Source of the DNA: Bog-473 sp963753115
GTDB lineage: Bacteria; Actinomycetota; Acidimicrobiia; Acidimicrobiales; RAAP-2
Assembly (NCBI GenBank): GCA_963753115.1
Contig: CAVWBB010000010.1
Coordinates: 36,626 to 100,625 of the forward strand
Reading direction: 5' to 3'
Length of the DNA: 64,000 bases
Part shown: in pieces, positions 1 through 8,813 of the stretch
Numbering within the stretch: position 1 is the first letter of the stretch
Layout: each line of letters begins with the position of its first letter
Position numbers and translations under genes: made by a program
The notes under the pieces: model-generated
Told to the model about the DNA's origin: nothing
Databases searched by the model: none
What the model saw: the letters and a program-made list of their open reading frames with translations, nothing else

Positions 1-485
1 ATTCGATAGAGAATGGCGTACCGATTCGCACTTGTCAGCGTCTCGAACATCGCTTTGGCCTGAGGGTTCGCCTTCAGTGCCTTCGCCAAGTCCTCAGGAA
101 CCGCAACGCTGGCTTGCCCCGCGTAGGCAGCAGTCCACCGACCATCTTGTTTCGCCTTGCGTATTTCGTCTTCGCCCGATCGGTGCATTCGGCCGGCGGC
201 ACTCAGCTTCTCGGCGATGGTGACGTTCCTTTGCGACCAGGGGCTCCGAGCGTTTCGAGGTGTGAACCGCCTTCGGAACGTCTCGTCGTCACGACGCCCG
301 AGTTGTCCATCGATCCAGCCAAAGCAGATCGCTTCCTCGAGTGCCTCGTCGTAGGAGAGCGCTGTCGGATGCTTCGTGCCCTTCTTGGCGAGGACGAGCC
401 AGACTCCTCTTGACTTGGAGTGGTGGCTCAATAACCAGGTGTGCCATTCGGGCGCGTCGACGACCACAAGCTCTGGGAGATCCAC
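1..485 (-). CDS. YdeI/OmpD-associated family protein, C-terminus cut by the window edge
   Basis: Reading the minus strand gives an uninterrupted frame running off the left edge of the window. It contains the family signatures WLVLAKKGT, ALEEAICFGWIDGQ and RFTPRNARSPWSQRN, and later AAYAGQASVAVPEDLAKAL and LTSANRYAILYRI. These match the YdeI (YjbR/CyaY-like superfamily) proteins of unknown biochemical role. I placed the start at a GTG leading into VDLPELVVVDAPEW, because relatives start close to this block. An upstream in-frame GTG at 533 is possible. The last 30-50 residues are missing. Confidence 0.8.
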   Translation of the reverse strand, partial: MDLPELVVVDAPEWHTWLLSHHSKSRGVWLVLAKKGTKHPTALSYDEALEEAICFGWIDGQLGRRDDETFRRRFTPRNARSPWSQRNVTIAEKLSAAGRMHRSGEDEIRKAKQDGRWTAAYAGQASVAVPEDLAKALKANPQAKAMFETLTSANRYAILYR

Positions 486-540
486 CGCTTCACGGTATCT
501 CGCCCTGCCGAACGGTCCACGCTCAGGAATCACTCTCAGC

Positions 541-768
541 GAAGCGTGGCTTCCCGCTGCCACCAACGGGACCAACGACTCCGGCTACGCGATGTGCACG
601 AAGCTTGGCAGTTGCTCGGTGAGCGGAGTCGGATCCGTCCAGGCAAGTGGTGCCGCATCGCGCCCTGGCCTACTCGGATATCCGCTGCCGGGGGTGAGCT
701 GCGTGTCGACTTCCTTCTGCGTCACAACGACTGACGGTCAGCTCGCGGTCGGCAAGGTGGCGAGCTGA
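541..768 (+). pseudogene. C-terminal remnant of a secreted Cys-repeat protein
   Basis: The plus frame ending at 768 reads as a natural C-terminus, with spaced cysteines and the segment GVSCVSTSFCVTTTDGQLA followed by VGKVAS and a stop. SCVSxxFCVxxD-type repeats are common in large exported actinobacterial proteins. Nothing upstream in this frame looks coding, because the frame runs antisense to the YdeI-like gene, so only the tail survives. It is probably a gene remnant, and it could also be chance. Confidence 0.3.
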
Positions 769-1612
769 CCGGGTCGGGAGAGCCGCAGAGGCACCTGAGC
801 GGCAGGGAGCTGTCACCCGCTGGCGGCTTTCGTCGGATGGGCATCATCGTTTCGGGCACCGAATTCGCCGTGAACTCGAGCACGAGCTGGTTAAAGAGAT
901 TCGGCTTCTCCATCGGGACAAGGTGTGACGCTCCCGGTATGACGGCCAGCTGACCATTCTCGACCCCGAGGGAGAATTCCTCTGCATGCTCGACGCGTAT
1001 GTAGTCGTCATCGCCGACGATCACGAGCGTCGGCGCCGTGATCTGCGGCAGTCGTGCCGTCCAGTCGAAAGGCTCGGCCCACATGGTGCGCATCTTCTCC
1101 CAGACCTCGGGAAAGTGCTCGGGTCCGTCCGGTGAGGCGAGGGCGTACATGGCTGCGAACATCTCCATGTCCTCGTCGCCGGGCGAAAGGGCGACAAGGT
1201 CCTCCATCGCACCCGGGACGTAACCCGCAGTTGAGAAGCCGGAACCCGTGACGGTCAGCGTCCGCACGAGTTCGGGGTGCTCTGCCGCAAGAAGCGTTCC
1301 CACCATGCCTCCGTCGCTCCATCCGAGGAGATCGACCGGTCCGAGGTCGAGAGCGCCGAGGAAACCGACGGTCTGATCGGCCATTGCTTGGTACGTCAAC
1401 GGGCCAGGCCGGTCAGGAGTATGCCCCTGTGCTTGTCGCTCAGGCGCCACCACTCGGCGGTGCGGCGACAATCCGGAGAACTGTGCAGCCCACGTCGAGT
1501 TGTCTGCCAGCCCACCATGGAGGAGCACGATCGTCTCTCCGTCGCCCTCTGTCTCGTAGAACACGGGCAGGCCATCGATGTCGATGGTCTCTTGCGAGCG
1601 AGCTGTGACCAC
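722..1612 (-). CDS. alpha/beta-fold hydrolase
   Basis: This is a 296-residue alpha/beta hydrolase. The oxyanion-hole region is LLHGGLADNSTW (about 30-41), the nucleophile elbow is GWSDGG with Ser99, and the acid and base are expected at LVIVGDDDY (about 200) and GASHLVPMEKP (His about 232). Substrate is unknown; relatives include esterases, epoxide hydrolases and haloperoxidase-like enzymes. The start is a GTG preceded by AGGA seven bases upstream. Homology ends around residue 250; the last 45 residues look non-homologous and overlap the antisense tail of the neighbouring Cys-repeat remnant, so the true end may be earlier. Confidence 0.85.
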   Translation of the reverse strand: MVTARSQETIDIDGLPVFYETEGDGETIVLLHGGLADNSTWAAQFSGLSPHRRVVAPERQAQGHTPDRPGPLTYQAMADQTVGFLGALDLGPVDLLGWSDGGMVGTLLAAEHPELVRTLTVTGSGFSTAGYVPGAMEDLVALSPGDEDMEMFAAMYALASPDGPEHFPEVWEKMRTMWAEPFDWTARLPQITAPTLVIVGDDDYIRVEHAEEFSLGVENGQLAVIPGASHLVPMEKPNLFNQLVLEFTANSVPETMMPIRRKPPAGDSSLPLRCLCGSPDPVSSPPCRPRADRQSL

Positions 1613-1711
1613 CAGGTGATCCTACGTGCGGCTTTTCGCCAACGTGAGAATGTGCCGAAGCGTCGATCGGGCACGGCGGAAGGCTGCAGCCGACCTGGCG
1701 TCAGCGCGGCG

Positions 1712-2469
1712 TCAGCCACCACCAACCGGTAACCCAGATCGATCGCCGGCAGGTGGGCCAGGTCGGCGTGGCGCCGCTGCCACGCACCGCTGGAGAGGTC
1801 CGCCTCCAGAGCGGCGACTCCCCGGGCGACGACCGCAGGGTCGGCCAACGCCAGCCCGGAGCAGTTGGCCCGCACGGCCGGCTCGAGATACGCCTCGGGC
1901 CGGCACCAGTAGGCACCGAGCACGCCGTCCTGCATGTCCCGGGGGACGAGCAGCGGAATGGCAGTGCCTCCTCCGAGTGCCGCGGCCACCGCATCGGCCC
2001 CTGGCGCCAGGCTGCGCGTGTGCTCGCCCACCTCCGGCACGTAGTCCTCGAGGAACCAGAACCGAGAGTGCAGATCAAAGTCCATCGTCAGCACGATCCG
2101 CCGAGGCGCGACCCGGCACAGCTCGGCCAGTCCGGACGCCCAGTCGTCCCAGTGGTGCACGGTCAGGATGGCCATCGCCACGTCGGCGCAACCGGTTGGA
2201 AGCGGAAGCGCCGACCCGCTCGCTCGCACAGCCGGTGCCGCGCCCGCCGGACGCTGGCTCACCATGACGTTGGAAGGCTCGACCGCCACAACAGCCCAGT
2301 CCACCGGCTCGTAGTTGCCCGTGCCTGCCCCGACGTTGACCACGACGCGCCCGCCGCTCCCGTCCCCGAGCTGCTCGTTGATCACGGCCTCCCAGCGCGG
2401 GTCGGCCTTGCGGTGGGCGATGTAGCCCAGCCCGATGGTGTCGTAGACGGGTGAGGCGGTCACCGGCAT
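1712..2469 (-). CDS. class I SAM-dependent methyltransferase, frame broken at its last codon
   Basis: The SAM-binding glycine motif is VNVGAGTGNYE (about residue 42), with VVAVEPS as motif post-I and a late ALPLPTGCADVAMAILTVHH segment typical of ubiE-like methyltransferases. I chose the ATG at 2469 because everything upstream is a 9-nt tandem repeat giving a Ser-Val-Gly run. As read, the frame has no stop after DLGYRLVVA and continues to 1396 across the hydrolase start, with no homology. Adding one base (GGC to GGCC) gives ...YRLVVA-stop at 1712, the normal family end. Acceptor substrate unknown. Confidence 0.75.
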
Positions 2470-2472
2470 CGC

Positions 2473-2530
2473 CGACCCGACCGACCCGACCGACCCGACC
2501 GACCCGACCGACCCGATCGACCGACCCGAC
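2473..2530. repeat. 9-nt tandem repeat at the methyltransferase start
   Basis: Roughly six copies of GACCCGACC lie directly upstream of the methyltransferase ATG, where its ribosome-binding site should be. The last copies are degenerate. Copy-number change could alter translation of that gene. Confidence 0.85.
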
Positions 2531-2555
2531 CTGCCCACCGCCCCGGCTCTCTGCG

Positions 2556-3767
2556 CTACGCCGCCGACTTCTCCAGAATGTGCACGCCGCAGGCCGAACC
2601 GAGCCCGATGACATGGGTCAGACCGACCTTGGCGCCGGGGATCTGCCGGTCGCCGGCCTCACCGCGCAGGTGGGTGGCCACCTCCCACACGTTGGCGATG
2701 CCGGTGGCGGCGATGGGGTGGCCCTTGGACTCCAGGCCGCCGGACACGTTGACGGGCGTCGACCCGTCACGCCACGTGGCGCCCGAGTTGAAGAAATCGG
2801 CCGCACCGCCGCGCTCGCAGAGTCCGAGGTTGTCGTAGTGCACGAGCTCGGCCGTGGCGAAGCAGTCGTGCAGCTCCACCAGGTTCAAATCGGCCGGACC
2901 GACGCCGGCCTGCTCGTAGGCCTGGGCGGCGGCATTGCGCGTCAGGTCGTTCACGTTGGGGAGGATCTGGCACGCCTCCTCCCAGGGGTCCGTGGTGAGG
3001 ATCGATGCCGAGATCTTCACCGCACGCCGTTGCTGCTCCAGCGACAGCGTCTTGAGCTTCGAACCCGAGACGACCACGGCCGCCGCCGCACCGTCGCAGT
3101 TGGCCGAGCACATCGGCCGCGTGTTGGGGTAGGCGATCATGACGTCGTTCATGATCTCGTCGAGCGACATCTTCTTCTGGTAGGCCGCCATCGGGTTGAG
3201 CGTCGAGTGCGAGTGGTTCTTCTCGCTGATCTTCGCGAACAGCTCGAAGCTGGTGCCGCCGTAGCGGTGGCCGTACTCCATGCCGATCTGAGCGAAGACG
3301 CCAGGCATGATGTCGGTGCCGATGCGCCCGTCGATGGCCGCCACCGACCCGTAGCGCCCCGAGGGCGTCCAGGTGTTGTCGTCGCTCTTGCGGCTCCCGC
3401 CGGCCAGCAATCCGGCTCCGGCGAGCTTCTCCACCCCGAAGGCCAGGCCCATGTCGGTCTCGCCCGCCTTGATCGCCATGACCGCCACACGCAGTGCGGT
3501 CGCGCCGGTCGCGCAGGCGTTCGAGACGTTGTAGACGGGGATGCCCGTCTGGCCCAGTTGCTTCTGGACGACCTGCCCGATCGGCAGCGCGCCGCCCATC
3601 AGGTTGCCGGCGCCGATGATGCCCATGTCCTTCATGGTCACCCCACCGTCGGCCAGGGCGCCCTGGACGGCCTGCGAGGCCAAGTCGGTGGTGTCGAGGT
3701 CAGGGTGCTTCCCGAACTTCGTCATGTGGATGCCGAGGACCCACACTTCTTCTGACGCCGATGCCAT
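2556..3767 (-). CDS. thiolase family protein (SCP2/lipid-transfer type acetyl-CoA acyltransferase)
   Basis: This 403-residue thiolase-fold protein has the nucleophile in SNACATGATAL (Cys85), an LHDCFATAE histidine block (about 300) and GGLESKGHPIAATG near the C-terminus. The layout is that of the actinobacterial lipid-transfer-protein thiolases used in beta-oxidation of branched or steroid-like acyl chains. The next gene (DUF35) starts upstream and its stop lies 5 nt from this start, so the two form a transcriptional pair. DUF35 proteins are partners of such thiolases. With Cys and both His blocks present, true thiolytic activity is plausible; substrate cannot be read from sequence. Confidence 0.9.
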   Translation of the reverse strand: MASASEEVWVLGIHMTKFGKHPDLDTTDLASQAVQGALADGGVTMKDMGIIGAGNLMGGALPIGQVVQKQLGQTGIPVYNVSNACATGATALRVAVMAIKAGETDMGLAFGVEKLAGAGLLAGGSRKSDDNTWTPSGRYGSVAAIDGRIGTDIMPGVFAQIGMEYGHRYGGTSFELFAKISEKNHSHSTLNPMAAYQKKMSLDEIMNDVMIAYPNTRPMCSANCDGAAAAVVVSGSKLKTLSLEQQRRAVKISASILTTDPWEEACQILPNVNDLTRNAAAQAYEQAGVGPADLNLVELHDCFATAELVHYDNLGLCERGGAADFFNSGATWRDGSTPVNVSGGLESKGHPIAATGIANVWEVATHLRGEAGDRQIPGAKVGLTHVIGLGSACGVHILEKSAA

Positions 3768-3772
3768 CGTGC

Positions 3773-4171
3773 CTAACCTCCCAGGGGTTCGAAGCCGAAG
3801 CCGACTGCCTCGGTGCCGTTGTCGTCGGTGCCGATCAATTCCGTGGCCAGGCGGACCTTCATGCCCAGGGTCACGTGCTCAGGATCGGGTGTCACATTGA
3901 TGAGATTGGCCTTCACGCTGGTGCCGTCGCAGTCGACGACGGCGGCCACGTACGGCACGGGAATCCCCGGTGCAGCGAACGACACGATGGTGAACGCCCG
4001 CACCTCGCCGCTGGTGGGGATCGAGACCTTCTTGAATTCGGTGGCCTCGCAGGAAGCGCAGGCGTTGCGCCGGTCGAAGAAGCGGGCGCCGCACGCCGTG
4101 CACTCGTTCGCCACCAAATGCGGGTCATCCCCCAGTTCCAGGTAGTCGACCAGCGGGATCTGTTGCGCCAT
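3773..4171 (-). CDS. Zn-ribbon/OB-fold DUF35 protein
   Basis: The N-terminal rubredoxin-like zinc ribbon has CTACG and CASC pairs (about residues 24-43) and is followed by an OB-fold (about 55-120) with the family phrase FTIVSFAAPGIPVPYVAAVV. DUF35 proteins bind and activate thiolase or aldolase partners acting on acyl-CoA. The ATG at 4171 has a GGGGG purine stretch just upstream and is preferred over the one four codons earlier. It is immediately upstream of its likely thiolase partner. Confidence 0.88.
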   Translation of the reverse strand: MAQQIPLVDYLELGDDPHLVANECTACGARFFDRRNACASCEATEFKKVSIPTSGEVRAFTIVSFAAPGIPVPYVAAVVDCDGTSVKANLINVTPDPEHVTLGMKVRLATELIGTDDNGTEAVGFGFEPLGG

Positions 4172-4277
4172 CAATGCCCCCAAGCTCGGGTGGAAATCGT
4201 CTTCTCAATGTAGCGGGGCGGCCAAAATGTCAGCCAATCGGTGCACTCTTCGGGGTCGGACCGGTAGGTTCGGGCGT

Positions 4278-5249
4278 ATGCAATTCACTCACCTCGGCCG
4301 CACCGGCCTCCGCGTCAGCCGCATCTGCCTGGGCACCATGAATTTCGGGCCCGAGACCGATGAGCCGACCTCGTTTTCCATCATGGACTCGGCCCTGGAG
4401 GCCGGAATCAACTTCTTCGACTCGGCCAACGTCTACGGCCGCTCCAAGGGGCGTGGCGCGACAGAGGAGATCGTCGGCCGCTGGTTCGCCCAGGGCGGTG
4501 GACGGCGTGAGAAGACGGTGCTCGCCACGAAGCTCTACGGCGACATGGGCGACTGGCCGAACGAGGGGCGGCTCTCGGCGCTGAACATCCGGCGGGCCTG
4601 CGACGCCAGCCTGCGCCGGCTGCAGACCGACTACATCGACCTCTACCAGATGCACCACATCGATCGCGGCACCGGCTGGGACGAGATCTGGGAGGCCATG
4701 GAAGTGCTGCGCGTCCAGGGCAAGATCCTCTACGTCGGCTCCTCGAACTTCGCCGGCTGGCATATCGCCAAGGCGCAGGCGGCGGCGGCCCGCCGCAACT
4801 TCATGGGCCTCGTCAGCGAGCAGTCCCACTACAACCTCCTGACGCGTCAGATCGAGCTCGAGGTGCTGCCGTCGGCACAGGACCACGGCCTCGGCGTGAT
4901 CCCCTGGTCGCCGCTGGCCAGTGGGCTGCTCGGCGGCGTCGTGCGCAAGGAGCGCGACGGGAGCCGGCGCTACGGAGACAACGTGAAGCGGACACTGGAG
5001 ACCAAGCGCCCGCAGCTCGAGGCGTACGAGGATCTCTGCGCCGAGGTCGGCGAGGAGCCGGGCGCGGTCGGCCTGGCCTGGCTCCTGACGCGACCGGGGG
5101 TCACGGGGCCCATCGTTGGACCACGAACGCCCGAGCATCTCGAGTCAGCCGTGCACGCTGTCGAGGTGACGCTGGACGACAAGGTGCTGGCCCGTCTGGA
5201 CGAGATCTTCCCGGGCCACAGGACCGCGCCGGAGGACTACGCCTGGTAG
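4278..5249 (+). CDS. aldo/keto reductase
   Basis: This NADPH-dependent oxidoreductase of the AKR family (YajO/potassium-channel-beta-like) has the catalytic tetrad: Asp48 and Tyr53 in FFDSANVYGRSKG, Lys85 in VLATKLYG, and His in YQMHHID (about 124). SSNFAGWHIAKAQ and GPIVGPRTPEHLES match the cofactor-binding region. The start was moved 17 codons into the open frame, to the ATG leading MQFTHLGRTGLRVS, which is the canonical AKR N-terminus. It stands alone on the plus strand. Confidence 0.9.
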   Translation: MQFTHLGRTGLRVSRICLGTMNFGPETDEPTSFSIMDSALEAGINFFDSANVYGRSKGRGATEEIVGRWFAQGGGRREKTVLATKLYGDMGDWPNEGRLSALNIRRACDASLRRLQTDYIDLYQMHHIDRGTGWDEIWEAMEVLRVQGKILYVGSSNFAGWHIAKAQAAAARRNFMGLVSEQSHYNLLTRQIELEVLPSAQDHGLGVIPWSPLASGLLGGVVRKERDGSRRYGDNVKRTLETKRPQLEAYEDLCAEVGEEPGAVGLAWLLTRPGVTGPIVGPRTPEHLESAVHAVEVTLDDKVLARLDEIFPGHRTAPEDYAW

Positions 5250-5328
5250 GTGGCGGGCCCGCCTCGTCGAAGGCCCCGCCCTGCTGCGCGGCCGGTTCGA
5301 GCACGGTTCCGGTTCGTTGCTGCTTCTT

Positions 5329-5385
5329 CCGGTTGGTCGAGGCTGCCGGTTCGTTCGGTGAGGCGTCCGGTTGGTTGAGGCTGCC
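5329..5385. repeat. imperfect direct repeat downstream of the AKR gene
   Basis: Two 19-nt copies (CCGGTTGGTYGAGGCTGCC) lie 38 nt apart in the gap between the AKR gene and the convergent MMPL gene. No function is apparent. Confidence 0.6.
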
Positions 5386-5388
5386 CGG

Positions 5389-7629
5389 CTAATTGCGGCT
5401 TCCGGCGAGTTCGGGTTGCGGCTCGGGCCCCGGATCCTCCGGCATCTGGCTCGCCAGGTCGTCGGCGTCGACGGAGAGCTTGGGCAGAATCCGGTCGAGC
5501 CAGGCGGGGATCCACCAGTTGGCCTTGCCGAACATCATCATGATGGACGGGACGATGGCCATCCGGATGAGGACGGCGTCGACGAGGACACCGCCGGCCA
5601 GGCCGATGCCGAACTCCTTGATGACGCGGTTGCCACCGAGGATGAACGAGCCGAAAACGAGGATCATGATCAGCGCCGCAGCGGTGATCGTCTTCCCGGT
5701 GGCGGCCAGGCCGTTGCGCACGGCTACGCGGTTGTTACCGCCCGACTTGATGTACTCCTCGTGCATCCGTGACACCAGGAAGACCTGGTAGTCCATCGAC
5801 AACCCGAACAGGATGGCGAACAGCATCACGGGGAGGAAGGCCTCGACGGGACCGGTGCCCGTGAGGCCGATCAGGCCACCCAGGTCGCCCCACTGGAAGA
5901 CCGCCACCAGCATGCCGAGGGCGGCGCCGATGGAGAGCAGGTTCATGACCGCCGCCGTGAGCGGGATCACAATGCTGCGGAACACCGTCATGAGCAACAA
6001 GAACGACAGGAGCACGACCAGGCCGATGAACAGAGGCAGCTTGGAGCTCAGGACGTTCGAGAAGTCGATGAAGACAGCGGTCGTCCCGCCCACGAGGATG
6101 TTGACGCCGGAGTCGCCCACGGCCTGGGGGACGGTGTCATTGCGCAGATGGTTGACGAGGTCGGTGGTGACCTGATCCTGCGGTGCCGAGTCGGGGTAGA
6201 CGTTGACGAGGACGACGTCACCATTGCCGGTCCTGCTCGGGATGTAGAGCGGCTCGGCCACGCTGTGCACGTCGGGCTGCTGGGAGACCTCGTGGATGAC
6301 GTTGTCGATGACCCCGTGCTGATCGGGTTGCACGACGCCCACCAGCTGCAATGGTCCGTTGAACCCGGGCCCGAAGCCTTTGGAGAGCATGTCGAAGGCG
6401 ACCCGCGTCGGGGTCCCCGCGGGGTCGGTGCCCTGGTCGGCCGACCCCAGCTGCAGGGAGAAGAAGGGGAGGGCGATGGCGACGATGATGGCCAGTGCCA
6501 GCCCGGCCGACAGCCACGGGTACCGCTGGACGCGGTCGGCCCAGTTCGGCCAGAAGCCCTTGCTGTCCGCCCCGACGATACGGGGGCCGTTCTCGGCCAG
6601 GTTCCGCTTCTGCTTGCGGCTCATGACCTTGGGGCCGATGAAGCCGAGCATCGCCGGCAGGAGGGTGAGGGCCGCCACCATGGTGAGAGCCACGCCGATG
6701 GCGGCGGCCACCGCCAGTCCGTAGAGGAAGCTGACTCCGAGGGCGAACATGCCGAGCAGGGCGATGCACACGATGATGCCGGCGAAGAGCACAGCCCGGC
6801 CCGACGTGTTGACCGCGTTGATGATGGAGGACTCCACGTCGCGGCCCGCGACGAGGCCCTGCCGGTGTCTCGTCACGATGAAGAGGGCGTAGTCGACGCC
6901 GACCCCCAGCCCGATCAGGAGCGTGAGCTCCGGCGAGATCGACGGCATGCCGAGCACGTGGCTGAGCAGGCCGATCACGCCGATGGCCGTGCCGAGCGCG
7001 AGCATCGCGGAGAGGATCGGAAGGATGGCGGCGAAGAGCGACCCGAAGACGAGCAGCAGGACGATCAGAGCCAGCACGACGCCGAGCAGCGTGCTGCTGA
7101 AGGACTGGTTGTTGGCGTTCTCGGCCAACAACCCAGTGACCGCGACCGTCAAGCCGTTACCCGATGACTTGGTGACCGTGTCGACAAAGGTCTTGGCCTC
7201 ACTGTTCGGAATGTTCTGGGTCTGCTTGTCGAACGGGACCTGGATGAAACCGACGGTTCGGTCGGCATTGATGTTCTGGGTGTTGACGAGGTTCCCGGAA
7301 GAGTCGTAGGGACTGGTGACCGCCGTGACGCTGGGCAAGCTGTTGATCTTGTCCACCATGGCGTTGATGCGCTGGCCGACATCGGTGTCGGTGAGCTTGG
7401 CGTCACCCGAGGTGCCGAAGACGACCTGCTCGGTGTCGCCCGAGTGGGAAGGCGCAACGGACTTCAGCAGGTTGATGGCGTCGAACGACTGCGTATGGGG
7501 GAATGTGAACTTGTTCGAGTAATTGGTGCCTGCAGTGGACACGGAGAAGATGGAGACGACAAGGACGACAATCCACAGCAGGACAACGAGACGGCGGTGA
7601 TGGACACACCACACGGCCAGGGTGCGCAT
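5389..7629 (-). CDS. MMPL/RND family transporter
   Basis: This 746-residue inner-membrane exporter has two repeats, each with one TM helix, a periplasmic domain and a five-helix bundle. The first TM is VVLLWIVVLVVSIFSVS (about 15-31). The two proton-relay Asp-Tyr pairs of MmpL3-type transporters are visible: GVGVDYALFIVTRHRQG in the first half and FGLSMDYQVFLVSRMHEEY in the second. Substrates are typically lipids, siderophores or drugs; nothing here identifies this one. The C-terminus is a short Pro/Glu-rich cytosolic tail, shorter than in mycobacterial MmpLs. Confidence 0.93.
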   Translation of the reverse strand: MRTLAVWCVHHRRLVVLLWIVVLVVSIFSVSTAGTNYSNKFTFPHTQSFDAINLLKSVAPSHSGDTEQVVFGTSGDAKLTDTDVGQRINAMVDKINSLPSVTAVTSPYDSSGNLVNTQNINADRTVGFIQVPFDKQTQNIPNSEAKTFVDTVTKSSGNGLTVAVTGLLAENANNQSFSSTLLGVVLALIVLLLVFGSLFAAILPILSAMLALGTAIGVIGLLSHVLGMPSISPELTLLIGLGVGVDYALFIVTRHRQGLVAGRDVESSIINAVNTSGRAVLFAGIIVCIALLGMFALGVSFLYGLAVAAAIGVALTMVAALTLLPAMLGFIGPKVMSRKQKRNLAENGPRIVGADSKGFWPNWADRVQRYPWLSAGLALAIIVAIALPFFSLQLGSADQGTDPAGTPTRVAFDMLSKGFGPGFNGPLQLVGVVQPDQHGVIDNVIHEVSQQPDVHSVAEPLYIPSRTGNGDVVLVNVYPDSAPQDQVTTDLVNHLRNDTVPQAVGDSGVNILVGGTTAVFIDFSNVLSSKLPLFIGLVVLLSFLLLMTVFRSIVIPLTAAVMNLLSIGAALGMLVAVFQWGDLGGLIGLTGTGPVEAFLPVMLFAILFGLSMDYQVFLVSRMHEEYIKSGGNNRVAVRNGLAATGKTITAAALIMILVFGSFILGGNRVIKEFGIGLAGGVLVDAVLIRMAIVPSIMMMFGKANWWIPAWLDRILPKLSVDADDLASQMPEDPGPEPQPELAGSRN

Positions 7630-7690
7630 GAAGGGGGAACTCCTCGGGGACGTTCGACGCGGTCACCGGACCGGCGTCAGGGGGAACGGA

Positions 7691-8209
7691 TCAATCGTAC
7701 CGGCCCGCTGGACACCCTCCGGTCCTCGCGGTATCGGCACCATGGGCGAGTGCATTGAGCACTGGGAGAGCCAGCCGGTCCGCTGAGCAGGCAGAACGCG
7801 CGACGAGACGCCCCGCCAGGACAGGGTGGTGATCCGGGATCTCGAAAAACTCCCGCAGGCCGAACGTGAGCAGCGTGAGGGGCGAGAGCGCCACGACGGC
7901 AATGGTCGAGCGCAGCTGGTTGAGCAGCGAGTGCTCGGACCACGAGTCACCCCGGCCGAGCAGACCGATCGGGGTGTCGTCGCGGTACACGACGGCGTAG
8001 CCGCTCGTGATCACGTGCCACATGCGGACGGGCACCTCCTGGGCCTGGACGACCTGACCCGGATGGGCGGTGGTCCGCGCACCGCGGGCCGCGATCTCCT
8101 CGAGCTCGTCCCTCGGGAAGCCCGCAAAGATCGCCAGGGACGACAGAGCGGTCGATGCCGTACGGGGGTTGCCCTCAATGACGGGTTCTGAGGTGCGCAC
8201 CGTGGCCAC
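7691..8209 (-). CDS. cyclic-nucleotide-binding-like domain protein
   Basis: A single CRP-type beta-barrel covers about residues 20-135: SLAIFAGFPRDELEEIAARG, then GQVVQAQEVPVRMWHVITSGYAVV, then IGLLGRGDSWSEHSLL. There is no HTH, so it is not a CRP regulator. The cNMP phosphate-binding Arg motif (GEMALL.RSTRS) is only loosely kept (GDSWSEHSLLNQLRST), so ligand binding is uncertain. It starts immediately after the stop of the DUF1707 gene (0-nt gap), indicating cotranscription. Confidence 0.7.
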   Translation of the reverse strand: MATVRTSEPVIEGNPRTASTALSSLAIFAGFPRDELEEIAARGARTTAHPGQVVQAQEVPVRMWHVITSGYAVVYRDDTPIGLLGRGDSWSEHSLLNQLRSTIAVVALSPLTLLTFGLREFFEIPDHHPVLAGRLVARSACSADRLALPVLNALAHGADTARTGGCPAGRYD

Positions 8210-8677
8210 TCAGTGGTCCATGACCGAGCTGGGATGCCCGACCTCGTGGTGGTGATGGTGAGCGTGGAGGCGGCCGCCGGCCCGTCGCCAGAGGAACAGG
8301 CCGATGATGGCGAAGAGGAGCCAGGGCACGTGGTACATCGGGTAGAAGGGCATGGTCACCCCGGCGGCGATGGCGAGGAAGGCCACGACGACGACCCACG
8401 GGAGGATCCGACGGTGCCGGGGCGGAGGCGGTGTCGGCTCGCTGGGGAGGCGGGGGAGGTCGTCGAACAGCCCGTTGAGATCCCCACGGGTGGTGGCCGA
8501 CATAGCGGTGTCGAGGCGGTGCTTGAACTCGACCTCATCGAGCCGGCCCTCGGCGTAGTGGCGCGAGAGCTTGTCCGCCACGGCGTTCCGCTCGTCGTCG
8601 GAGGCCCGCATGCTTGCGTCGTAGGCCTGCGTGTCCCTGCGGCCCATCGGGTAGGCCGGGTCCCACCGGTAGCGCAT
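8210..8677 (-). CDS. DUF1707 SHOCT-like membrane protein with His-rich tail
   Basis: The N-terminal DUF1707 domain, about residues 22-75 (MRASDDERNAVADKLSRHYA then GRLDEVEFKHRL), is an actinobacterial SHOCT-like module. Two TM helices follow, ILPWVVVVAFLAIAAGVTM and WLLFAIIGLFLWR. The tail HAHHHHHEVGH could bind metal. DUF1707 genes often neighbour PspC stress genes, as here. An internal ATG (MGRRDTQAYD) is an alternative start. Confidence 0.8.
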   Translation of the reverse strand: MRYRWDPAYPMGRRDTQAYDASMRASDDERNAVADKLSRHYAEGRLDEVEFKHRLDTAMSATTRGDLNGLFDDLPRLPSEPTPPPPRHRRILPWVVVVAFLAIAAGVTMPFYPMYHVPWLLFAIIGLFLWRRAGGRLHAHHHHHEVGHPSSVMDH

Positions 8678-8729
8678 CGGATCTCTTCTCCTTTGTCAGT
8701 CGGTCGTCTTGTCAGTGAGTCGTGGTGTG

Positions 8730-8811
8730 GGTCAGGTGAGGCCGGTCAGGTGAGGCCGGTCAGGTGAGGCGGTCAGGTGAGGCCGGTCAGGTGAGGCCGG
8801 TCAGGTGAGCG
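8730..8811. repeat. 14-nt tandem repeat, six copies
   Basis: Six near-perfect copies of GGTCAGGTGAGGCC (one 13 nt, the last diverged) fill the space between the DUF1707 start and the PspC stop. The array abuts the PspC stop codon. Confidence 0.9.
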
Positions 8812-8813
8812 GC

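Noticed and set aside
1396..1711. C-terminal 105 codons of the methyltransferase frame as read
   Set aside because: Not homologous and overlapping the hydrolase start; explained by one missing base at the natural stop.
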